Source: Calvatia gigantea | Taxonomy: Eukaryota; Basidiomycota; Agaricomycetes; Agaricales; Lycoperdaceae | DNA length: 64,000 nucleotides | Reading direction: 5' to 3' | Assembly: GCA_025093985.1 (NCBI GenBank) | Contig: JACAAK010000003.1 | Location: 4,836,001 to 4,900,000, forward strand | Shown: positions 38,016 to 48,287 of the stretch, one piece after another | Layout of the letters: each line of letters starts with the position of its first letter | Position numbering within the stretch: position 1 is the first letter of the stretch | Position numbers and translations under genes: made by a program | The notes under the pieces: model-generated | Databases searched by the model: none | What the model was told of the DNA's origin: nothing | The model's input: the letters and a program-made list of their open reading frames with translations, nothing else

Positions 38016-40263
38016 TCACTGGAGCTCAGCGGGGAGAGCATCATAACTGTTCATCAGACGTCATCAATCTGATTCTTGGAGCGTGATTCAAAGGGAGCAA
38101 AACTTACGCAGGGCAGAGACCCTCCCAAGCAGCATTGGGGCGGACATTGTTCCTGGTGGCAGCGGGATCAACGAGTTGGACTGAGGCGAGACCGGCGAAT
38201 TTGTGCCAGAAGATGTGGCAGTGGAACAAGAATGGGCCTGGTTACCAGATCGTCAGCTGGGATTTTCCACGTAACCATCTGTTTCAGATTTACCAGTCGA
38301 CGCAGTCCTGAATTGGATGGTCGTGCCAGTGCCTCCCACACCAACGGTCTGTATAATATTCAGCAAACAAAAGCCGTGAATCGAGGCAAGGGACATACGT
38401 CACGGCTGATTGGGTTGACTTCATTGGTAGTGTTGCCGCTCATTGACTTGATAACCTGGACTGGCATCTGTAGGCAGCACATCAGGAACTTAGCCTCGGG
38501 AAAATCGAAAATGATCGCCGCTTACGCCATGCATATGGAATGGGTGGGCATCGTCATCATCAGTAGGCGGGAAGATAATCCTGACGTTCTTGTTGGCGGG
38601 AAGGACGAAGGTGTTCTCGGTGACGTTGAAATCAGTGGGTTGGGTTGCGCCTGCGAGAACTTCCTCGAGGGTCGGGCTCTTGGGCGGGAGGTAAGAAACG
38701 CCGTTGATGTTCCATTGAGCCTTTCCGGTGGTCTGAGGTGTTGTCGAATATTCTCAGTAAAGGTGTAAAGTGACTTAGACGGGATATACGCACGACGACG
38801 AGGTCGAAAGTGAGAGTTATATCGGGTTTGGCGACCCTGGTGGGAACGAGAGGGCGGAGGTCGGCCTCAATGAGAGCACCATCAGCAGGGCCAAGAGTCA
38901 GAGGAGTGGTGGGGTCTGCATTAGGTGCACCCCTGTAGCGGATAATAGCACGGGAGAGGGTAGCATTCTCTGTAGCACACTGTTCAGCACCCGCGTCCTG
39001 CAACTTTTCACATCGAGGTAGGCTTACGGTTCGGGTTGCGAGCTGGGTCACCGCCAACGAAGGGAGCGTTGAACCAGTAGTTGGCAACGCGTTGGTCGGC
39101 TTTGACCTGTTGACGGTCAATTACTACCTCATTTGAACCTTGGAATCCGGAAAATACATACGACAACGGAGTAACGCTGGCCAGCGAGCATCTCGATCTT
39201 CTTGACAGTGTGGGGTTCGAGTGGCCTGTCCATCAGCCTCGATGATGGCTGTCCAAAACTATTAGAGCCGCGCAAGAATTGTAGTGCGCAACTACTCACT
39301 CAAATCGTGGTTGTCGATGGAGACAGTGAAGACATTGCGAGCGGACTCATTGATGATGCGGAAACGGTAGCGCCTGCCTCGGACCACGTTGATGACCGAC
39401 CAAGGAACAGCAGGTCCACCGTTGAAACGGCCGACACCGTTGACAGTTCCAGTGTCGGAGACCGGGACAATGCCAGTGGCAACATAGCCGTCGAGGAGAG
39501 GGGGGGTGGGCTGGTGCCACCAGTCTCCAACTTGGATGATCTAGTCACCGTTATGGTGCGATTAGTACAGTTAGAAGGGATAGGTGATGACTAGGGCGTA
39601 CTGTGTTGACGTCGTCGACGTCATATAAGTGCCTCAAGGGGTCGAACGGGTCATAGACAATGAGTGGTCCGCGGAATCCCTGGCGAGCTCAAGGGTTCAG
39701 AAAGTTCTTCCCCATCAGTATGGCAACTTACATCGACGTATTGGACGCTCAGCTCAGAGTGATACCAGAAGGTACCAGTCTGGGAGCCGAGGGGAACTTC
39801 ATAGACAAAGGATGACTGGGGTCCGAATGGGCAAGCATTAACAAACGGTTCGGCCTCCTCGAAGATGTTCTGGCTGTTAAAGAAGATACCGTCGAGGTTA
39901 AGAGCGGTCGAGCGGCGCATGGTCGCATCAGTCTATGATAAAAACATGATTGATACTTTATCCTCTCTCGCACAACGTCTTGCAGAACGTACCAACTGGT
40001 TGTTGACAGTGACACGGAGGGTCTGGCCCTTGGTAACCAAGATGGGCGGGTTGGGGTATGCACCATTCGCAACAATAGTGCCTGCGGGGAAGATCAACAA
40101 TTATCGTAGCAACATGCCAATGATACGTACTCCTGGAGAAGCCATCGGGAGCGAGTTGCTTATTGGCGACGTTGAGGGTGACCGACTTGACCCTTTCGGT
40201 GTCCCGAACGGCCGCGCCAACGGCAGCCTGGACGAAAGCGAGGTAAGGAAGGAAATTTCTCAT
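38016..40263 (-). CDS. laccase-like multicopper oxidase B, domain-1 copper ligands missing
   Basis: Mirror paralogue of gene A with the same exon plan. Start 40263 MRNFLPYLAFVQAAVGAAV (signal peptide), then SVTLNVANKQLAPDGF, TMRRSTALNLDGIFFN, GSQTGTFWYHSELSVQYVDG, VPWSVINVVRGRRYRFRI, EQCATENATLSRAIIRYRG, PTDDDDAHPFHMHG and GPFLFHCHIFWHKFAGL. It ends ...YDALPAELQ at 38016. It carries the identical losses: NLDG in place of HWHG, and HSEL in place of HSHL with the following Cys changed to Val. One extra base at 39215-39216 breaks exon 6 (ATRPHTVKK). The exon 7/8 junction shows the same phase problem as gene A, across a 30-nt gap. The protein is clearly a recent duplicate of A, about nine residues in ten alike in the parts I compared. 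Confidence 0.85.
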
Positions 40264-40331
40264 TCTGCTGTTGCGAATGTGAGGCTCGATCAGTGGTTAA
40301 CCGATGAAGAAAAGGGCTCCGTGGCAGGCAC

Positions 40332-40339
40332 CTTTTATA
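40332..40339 (-). promoter_or_regulatory. TATA box of laccase-like gene B
   Basis: Reverse strand TATAAAAG, 69 bp upstream of the ATG at 40263, matching the promoter of gene A. The duplication therefore includes the core promoter. Confidence 0.7.
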
Positions 40340-43300
40340 CTTACCTCCAGTCCCTATTTCCGTTACTTTGGCATTACATTAGGTCGGTTCGTGAGTTCAA
40401 AACCCGCCCATAATATTGGTTGTTCCATCAATGGGGGAATTTGCACCCGTGGATGAGACCTACAAAGGGCTGGCGACGTGCCATTTCGGGGCACCGGTGA
40501 CAACGTCTGGCGGTGTAATGGTGGTAGGTGAGAGGAAGTTTTGGTTCGAAAGGGGGCCGAGCATGGATTCTTTTGAGGGTATGTGGATATCAGTCTCTTG
40601 GTATTGGTTTCCTCTTTGCTGGGTCGAGACATTTTGCCCGGCATCTTCAACTTTGATCCTCTGCCATTCCGCAAATACTGCAGACAAGGGAAAAACACAG
40701 CATCTACCAGATATACCAACATCACACGGCGTCTGCAGACACGAAGTTATTCCATACACTGGTCGATTCTAACCACGGCCACGAGAGAACCTACCACAAG
40801 CCATGAAGTAAAATCACGCAAGAAGGCGCGATGGATGATAAACGTGGGGAAGTTGTGCTTCGATATCAATTCCTACGGGAGGGTAACTCGTCTCGAAAAA
40901 ATATTCCGTGTTAAGCAAAATCATGGATCAAACACCGGCGAGAAAAGAAGACAAAGACAATCAGATTTCGTTCTGTGCGATGGTCAGATAGTGAGAAAAC
41001 AGTCCCAAAGCCGTTCGAGGGTTCGTGGTAAGAGAGACAACAAGGTTCTTGAAGGTCTTGCATTCCACAACGGCGACGATGAGGAATTGAGAGTACTACG
41101 GACTCCGACACAAGGACCTTTGAAGAAGTAAGCGCACGCCTGGTTGGAAACGCCAGTTGTTACGTAATGTGCAGCATACGCAGCAGCGAAACCATGCCGC
41201 AAATAGCCGGAAAACCACCGGATTAAAACAACAGGCCAGACTCCCACACCGGTCACATCCCTTCTGAACTTCGTACTATGGGCAACTGGAGTCCACCTTG
41301 GAGCTACCGTAGAAATAGGTGGCGCACGCTACCTGCATACTCAAAATTCGACTGCACCATCCCAATGTCATCACCTCATTCCTTCGGTTTGGGGGTAGGG
41401 CGATGAATAGTTGAGTCTCGGCTGACTTCCGTGGTTTCCACGTATTTCAATTGCACGCCTGTTGATTTGCTTGGTTGACCGTGTGTGCTTATCTCACGAA
41501 TGTTCAATTCTTTGTCCCTCTAATCGACGGTTAGGACCCTCCACCAAAATGGCTCACGTATACTTAGGGAGCAGACAAACCTAATTGAGTCGAAAAGAAA
41601 CTTGTACCTTATGCCATAACCATTGATATCAATCCAGGGTGTGCCCATGCTGGAACTTCCCCCGAAAATGGCATCATCTCTTCCAAGAATCGACGGAGGT
41701 AGACCTTGCCAAATGAGCCCATTCCGCCCCTCCTAGCCAACCGCCACTACGGCCCCGTTAAAGCTCTATAACTTCCAAGATATGTCCACTTAAACACATC
41801 GCATCTGTCACTTCCATCAGCATTCTTTCCCTTCCCCTGGGCACCCCGGGGATGTCACGAGCCCGACGTTCCGGAACTCCCTCTCTCCTACCGCCTCCCA
41901 GTGTTGGCTAATCAGGGTTATTTTAACTTGCATCGCCTGCTCGTTCGCAGAAGGTAGGGACCCCCCAACCCAACAACCATCTGCCTGGGGTACTCGCGGA
42001 TTAGCACCCATGCCCGTTCTATTGATCGTTCTATTGATCTCAATTTTGTATTTGTCAGACGATTTTTTTTGAGATATCAACATAGCTTGCGGGGTTTGAT
42101 CGCAGTCCGCGCCCGCAATAGCCATAATGGATGGGGTAAGAGGTTCAAGGAAAATAGAGGCATAATTATCGCAAACAAGGAGCAGGAACCAAAGGAAGAA
42201 AATGGAAAGTGACATTACGGGTCCTGCACAGGTATGGTGGTGAATGTTCGACCGCCCGAACCACATTCTACGCCTCTACCGGAACTTCAAATTGCAAAAT
42301 CCCGGGATCTCTCGTCCGTATTTCTGAAAATCAGACGAACGCCCAACGAGACCAAGAGTGCGTCCCCTGGACCTTTAAGATTGGGTATCAAGGATCCCAC
42401 CCAGACCCTCCATTGAAGATGATCAGAACTTCTCCTGTCATACATTGAGCCCCGTCCAACAAGAAGTAGCTACCGACATCTTCCCACCTTCGTACCGCCC
42501 GAATTTGAAGGATGAGTGGGGTAACAGAAAGTTAGCAGATTTTTATTATGCCCAAGCTCATTGCGAAGTGTTGGAAGAATTGTAGCACTCTCTTTCCTGA
42601 CGTTCCCTTGTGCGTTCTTGGCCATGTTCCAAATTTCAACAATTCCCTATTGCCACAGTACGTGTACAATAACTCTTGGCGTATCTTCCTTTGCACGCTA
42701 TGACAAACTGTAATCAGATGGTCAGTTAAACTTCACCCGGATGCTGGTACTGCGATAGTCTTCCGAGACCTGTATTAGCGGGTCGGGCGGGATTAGAATG
42801 GGGAAGTCTTCGGAAGTCTTGTTTTCTTGACCCCTTATCGGTTATCGTTAGACCGAACAAACGTGGGGGGTCAGGTCGAGCAGTGGCAGTGCCGCGGTGC
42901 ACTCTCTTCACAAAGGACGTCTAATGTGGAGATCATTATCAAAAGATACGTAGACTATGCCACGCGAGGTAACAACTTGGTGAAAAGGAAGTTCTATGGG
43001 TTATTGCGTAGTACGGGTTACGGTGGCTCTAAATGGTCATGGAGAAGACAGTGTGACAGGCGGATTCCCTGGTAAGCATGGTACGTCCTGCTGACTGATT
43101 TTGATCAAAGGGTACGAAAGTGGCTTCCATACTTATGTAGCTGGTGCCCGGTATTTGGCCTCGTTATAATAACGTTGGTGAGCGATGCTAACGGTCGTGA
43201 CCTAGAAGGCGCTTTATACACCCCCTACCATGGGCAGACAATATTATAGCTGTGTCTTGTAGCCAGACACGCGAAGCTACAAGAGCGGGATACACCTAGT

Positions 43301-43952
43301 CTTAGGATTAGAAGCCTTCAGGGACACACCAAAACGGCGCCGGTGTTGCCCGCGTGACAATAAGGCCCCGGTTTGCAAACCTACTACGTCGTTAATTATA
43401 TTCTCTTCTAAAATTCCCGCTCCACTCCAACTAGTTCTCCTCTCACATGATCAATGGGGATTAATCCCCCGCCCTGCCCTAACGTCGAGCAGCCCGATGT
43501 ACACGAGGCAAAAAGAGAAAGTAAATTAAAGCGGAGGGCAATATTAGAGGATATTACTAGAGTTAAATTCGCAAAATTCGCGCGCCATAACAAATGTACG
43601 TGGGGCAAAAGTAGATGTGGAGAGAGACTCGTGGCCTCTCACAGCCTTGAAGCAGGTTCAGCGTAACTTTATTTAATGAGCTTCGTTAAATGCTCATGTA
43701 AAGAACCTAAAGAAGCTCATGGTAAGTATCAGCGCTCAATTTGTCTGCCCGCTTCTGGCAGGAACATGCAGTCGATTCTCAGGCGGTCAGACTGATTTAG
43801 GAAAGTCAGTAATGCATCGCTGGAAAAGATGATGCTGAACTGTCCAAGAAGGTTTTGCTGGTTTACTTGTCGGCGCGACTAGCTGGATAGCCTCCAGTCA
43901 TGATCAATGCTGTGAGGGGAAGCTGAAGTAGGAAGTGTCTGGTGAGCAGATC
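40340..43952. other. long gene-poor stretch
   Basis: 3.6 kb without a supported gene. ORFs such as 40583-41131 (+) and 41817-42266 (-) lack introns, family motifs or conservation. The latter begins with a hydrophobic stretch (MSLSIFFLWFLLLVC), but its right half overlaps a dispersed repeat (41690-41960). Confidence 0.45.
41690..41960. repeat. dispersed repeat, copy 1 (partner 47340-47580)
   Basis: Alignable by eye with 47340-47580: GCCCCTCCTAGCCA/GCCCCTCCTGGCCA, CCTGGGCACCCC/CCTGGGCATCCCC, GATGTCACGAGCC and CCCAGTGTTGGCTAATCAGGG/CCCAATGTTGCCAAGCAGGG. Noncoding, origin unknown. Confidence 0.55.
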
Positions 43953-43960
43953 TATAAAAT
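43953..43960 (+). promoter_or_regulatory. TATA box of membrane family A paralogue 4
   Basis: TATAAAAT, 89 bp before the ATG at 44042. It argues against the ATG at 43935, which lies upstream of the box. Confidence 0.65.
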
Positions 43961-44041
43961 GCATTTACCATGTCACAAAGGAGTTCCTTGCCTTCCTTCG
44001 CTCTACCCACAGATACAAGGCCTAATCTATCTTTTAGAGGT

Positions 44042-45948
44042 GATGTCAGCGACTCAAACAGTTACCGGGACTACTACAGTTTACTATGAAACTGACGACG
44101 CAGAGTTACCTACTCGGACAACCACTTTGAATGAGACCCCTACGGTTGATCCCTGGATGCGATTGGGGAGGGGCCGCAGACTTCGAGAGCGTTCTCCCGG
44201 TCAGCCGACTGTTGTGGTAGAGTTGAATCCGAATAATCATACCGAAGCCCGCGATACTACCACCACCATCACCGCCAACCCACCACAGAACCTTGATGCC
44301 GTCAGTGGGCCTGCGGTTGCAGCAGCACCAGATGGTCTTCAAGACGCTGACTCAGACGTCGAGTCGAGTTCCACAACATCTGATGATCCCCACGAGCCTG
44401 TGGAGACTTCTGATTTACGTTCGAATCCCCCTTACCCGTCCACGCCCTCATATCCTCCACAAACCACAGATGAGCCCCTGGGGCAACGTCAACTCTCTAT
44501 GCATCACGTATCGGCCCAGACAAAGCAAGGGCCAGGCCCCGCCATTGCAGAACAAGTTCTGAACATTGGCCCAGGCTCTGGCGAACCGCGGGGTCCTGCG
44601 CCGCAGCCGGCCGATCCAATTCCTAGTCGGACCAACCACCCAAGTCCTTCAATATCCTCAGGCAGGGAGCGCGAACCTGACTCCGCATTACCTCGAGACG
44701 GCTCCCAGAACCTCATCGACGTTAATAGTTCCAACTCCGCAGTAGGCGGCAACCCCGGCGAGCCTGGTAATCTTGACGAGTATACTTCCACAGCACAGAT
44801 GCAACCTTTTTACCAGTCTGTCTATCCTTGGCCATCATCATATCGGAGTGCCCGTGCCAGGCTCATAGGGAATTTTCCAGACGCCGACCACAAACATGCC
44901 ACGTCCTTTAACCTTTTTTTCATGGCGTTAATGTATTTTTTGATTTGCCAATTATATCTTCTGTTTCTTCTGTTCCTTCCTTCTTTATATTTTCATCGAG
45001 TCGACCAGGTTCTGAAGGACGCTAATTTGACGGTTGAGGAGATCACGTCTTTTGCTGATCGTTCCTCGACTTGGGGTAATAATAGAGCATCAGGACCCCC
45101 CGACGCGGATCCATCTGGTGATCCTGATAGTGGGCCCGGCGGTCCTCTTCCTGGTCCACCACTGCCACCTCCTGCCAGGGCTTACCGAAGGCTGAAGGTT
45201 GAGTGGAGACAATTGATCGATGACTTCGTTGGGGAATGGAAAACCCTGAACCTTGTTTCGGCGGTCATCGTCCCGTAAGTGCGTCCCTTGTATTCTGGGG
45301 AACTCGGTGCTCATTCCTCCCATCGTGCGCAGAGGGATCCTCACATTATTTCAGATAGATAGTGCCGCGAATGATCCAGCCACACGAAGTCTTGTCTTCT
45401 GGTCACTCCTCTTGGCGCTTTGGAGTCTGGTGCATGGTTCTTTATACATCATTCAATATTCGCGGATGCGCGACAAATACACTATAATTGAATGGGCAAA
45501 GGTGTGCCTGATTACAGGTAATTGAGTTTGTTACCAATCTAAACAAATACGATAGGAAGCGCAAAAGAGGAATGCGCCCTTCTGGAATATGTGGATCATG
45601 TTGGCACTACCTGCCATTTGGTTGTCTTGGTATGCGTTTGATCGGTGGCAACATTCAACTCCAATAAATGTAACGTCTTTCTCCAGGGGCATTATCGTCT
45701 TCATCTCAGGCATCATTTGGTTTATGTGGAGGTCTCGTGCAAATCTCCCCGCGGGCTTCATTTTCCCAGCAAGGGCTTCAACAGAATTCAGCTTCCATGT
45801 CTTCACATGCATTATCTTCGGGATAGTCGTCGTTTATTTCATCCTCGCTCTCAATAGATTTAGCCAACACACAGCGCAAATACGCCAGCGCTGGGCTCGG
45901 CACATTGAGGAAATTTCGGGAAGGAAAGTCATTGATGCGATACCTTAA
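44042..45948 (+). CDS. membrane protein family A, paralogue 4, intact
   Basis: Exons 44042-45274, 45333-45501, 45556-45629 and 45687-45948. It starts MSATQTVTGTTTVYYETDDA and has a long Pro/Ser/Asp-rich N-terminus. Then come YPWPSSYRSARARL, hydrophobic LMYFLICQLYLLFLLFLPSL, YFHRVDQVLKDANLTVEEI, WRQLIDDFVGEWKTLNLVSA, GILTLFQIDSAANDPATRS, NMWIMLALPAIWLSW, GIIVFISGIIWFMWRSRANL and FHVFTCIIFGIVVVYFILAL. All splice phases fit (CC|A, AAG|GAA, TG|G). Closest to paralogue 1 (21361-23035) and on the opposite strand about 21 kb away. It is the clean reference for finding the breaks in paralogue 1. Function unknown. Confidence 0.85.
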
Positions 45949-46639
45949 AGGTAGTGGCTCCCTCTCTTTTCATTGTGACCCACATCTGATGGACAATTTT
46001 AGCGAACCTGTGTTCTGGTGGCGGTATTCCTTCTTTCCTTGTTGGTGGTCATTACCTGAGGTGGTTGTCGTGTTTCATTTGGAGATTGAGACTCTCTCTA
46101 ATTTGTTTCTGAAACTGTGATGATATGTTCATTATATGACATTATTAATTTCAAAGAGGTGTTTACCTTATTGGATTTGCTCGCTCCTGTGATGGCCGCC
46201 CGTCAAACGTTACCACTGCGGCACCGCACGGTCCCCAGGCCTTCCAGGGGCTTCCCCCCCGACGCGCTACTCCCCAAGAGGTACACCTTGACACTTGCAC
46301 CGCCAATGTTCGGTCTAGACCGGATCTACGCAGACCTCCCACTACACTGACGAGTCAGCACCGCGGTGATACAGGCTATGTCAACATTCAAAGAGTTCAG
46401 GACGACCATCGTCACATTGACAGGGCACTTATCTCATGCTTCCCCCTCCCAGTAAATCCCGAGCCTCCAACGAGAATTCAACTACTTAGGTTTGATAACC
46501 TTTGCAGTGGTTTCAAGCAGAATAGTCAACAGGCAATCAGCGCCAGGGTTAGGCACTTCGAGGAACTTGTCGAAATGAACTGTATGAAACTCCTGAGACC
46601 TGCCGTATGGCTCGTCCGCGTGATTTGTGCAAGAAGTCA
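45949..46639. other. intergenic, diverged duplicate of sequence downstream of the NACHT gene
   Basis: Around 46110-46200 the text (GCTGTGATGATAT/ACTGTGATGATAT and neighbouring bases) resembles 50935-51000, suggesting the ISWI-end duplication originally reached further left. No gene is supported. Confidence 0.45.
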
Positions 46640-47222
46640 GATCGGCTACATGACCATCCTCGCGGCATATTACTACATAAGAAAGAGTTGAACGGATGGA
46701 CAGATCGTACTCTATTAAATGCTATCTCTACCAAAAGTAAAGCCAGACACAAGCGAAAAACCTACGGAGATAAAATGCCAAGTACCTATGTTTTCTTTTT
46801 CTTCGCGGTGCGCTTAGAAGACGAGGCAGAAGCAACTATAGGCGTCTCAGACCTCGAGGCGCTCTTCTTCTCACTTTTGATAACCTCGTCAATACCGCGT
46901 TTCTATTCGAGCTAACATCAGCCTTCCATCGTTCACTCGGGATGAAAATGACACACCTTTCCCTTGGTAGTCTTCTTCGCAGCCTCCTCCTGCGCCTCCA
47001 TCTCTGCCTCCTTCTCAATCATGCTCAACAATGTATTGCACCTCCTCTGCAGCTCCTGCGGGCTCCGACTCTTGAAAAACCAATCGAACCGGAATACTGG
47101 AAATTCAGTAATGTCCTTCTTGATCCTCTCGTACACATCCTCCGCCTGCATGCCATAATGGAATAGCCTGCACAAAAGATACCTATCCTCTTCCTCGCTG
47201 TAGACTTTACCCTTTGTCGTTG
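46640..47222. repeat. segmental duplicate of the ISWI 3' end, copy 1
   Basis: Nearly identical to 51345-51926 over about 580 bp, with a sharp right breakpoint after CTTTACCCTTTGTCGTTG. Few substitutions, so the event is recent. Confidence 0.85.
46786..47222 (-). pseudogene. C-terminal fragment of ISWI (SLIDE end only)
   Basis: Encodes TTKGKVYSEEEDRYLLCRLF, YERIKKDITEFPVFRFDWFF, SRSPQELQRRCNTLLSMIEK and the Lys-rich terminus, ending at 46786. It matches the full gene at 51490-55799 except for single differences (AEDVYER against TEDVYER). The ATPase, HAND and SANT parts are absent because the duplication ends at 47222. Open but without a promoter or a proper start, so it is a fragment. Confidence 0.85.
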
Positions 47223-48250
47223 TGAATGCGCAGGCCCATATTGGTATTTCCACAGAAGATAACACGACGCTTTCCAAATCTTGATAGAACTCGCCATAAC
47301 TGTTTGAGTCCGTCTTTTTGCCGTTAAGTGAGCCTCACAACTAGAGTGAATTCTGCCCCTCCTGGCCAGCCGCTGTTGTAGTTAGTGTGATCTCAGGAAG
47401 TTGAAAACCATTGGCTCCCCAGCTAAAAAATTAAGACTTCGAATCTGCTATTCCCCCCTTCGCCTGGGCATCCCCGCGATGTCACGAGCCAATTTTATTT
47501 TTTCGCCAATCCTTTTTTCCATCATTTCCCAATGTTGCCAAGCAGGGACTACCGTGCGTTGACCAGGACTACTTGCCAGTCTGGTGAATCCATGCGTTCT
47601 CAAACCAACAGTCTGCTTACAGCCCAGTCAAGTTCATTCCTATAGATTCCAACGTTGCAATTCCCAGGCAGTGAATATCCGATTCCTCGAACTTAATTTT
47701 GGCCCCATGACCAAAACGGCCCCACGGGATTCCTTCTCCAATTTTTCTTTTGGGTTCACTGAAAGCTTGCGGGCCAACACTCAGTGGACCGGGGATATTC
47801 CCTTTGGGTGCAGACTGAAGATTGCAAACGCTTTCCATTCCGTCCCCCGCCAGACATAGGTAGAGGTTCCCCCTCACCTGCTGGACTCCAAGTATGCCCC
47901 GCCTGAAGTTGCAAGCAACACCCTTCCGCCCTCTGCACCTACTGGACTTGGGGATTGGATGAAGAACTCCTAACACTACCTCTGGGCTCCCTATGGTGTA
48001 TAAGCTTTCTTTTAATCATTGTGATAGACGATATCCTAGGACCCAATGGTCGGTCAAGTAATGCTTGGCATAAGTACAGTACACCCTACACGACCGGAAC
48101 CCAACGGTGACTGATGTGACCAGTAACCCGATCAAGATAAGGAAAGGACAAATGTTCGGAGGCTGAGTCAGAGCACAGTACCCCTTCCCGCCCCCTCTTC
48201 TGTAGAAAAAGAGTCAAGAACGCATAACAGCCGCACTTTGTGGGAGCTTG
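47223..48250. other. intergenic; dispersed repeat copy 2 at 47340-47580
   Basis: Contains the partner of 41690-41960. Two overlapping open frames near 47600-47980 on opposite strands have no family features. No gene called. Confidence 0.5.
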
Positions 48251-48258
48251 TATATAAT
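48251..48258 (+). promoter_or_regulatory. TATA box of the NACHT gene
   Basis: TATATAAT, 37 bp before the proposed ATG at 48288. Confidence 0.5.
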
Positions 48259-48287
48259 TCTCTATTTACCCCCCTCTTGCCACTGGC

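Noticed and set aside
40583..41131. 182-aa open frame
   Set aside because: Composition and codon use look random, no recognisable motif, and an equally long frame exists on the other strand.
41817..42266. 149-aa minus-strand frame starting with a hydrophobic segment (possible secreted protein)
   Set aside because: Half of it lies in a dispersed noncoding repeat shared with 47340-47580, where the frame is not preserved.
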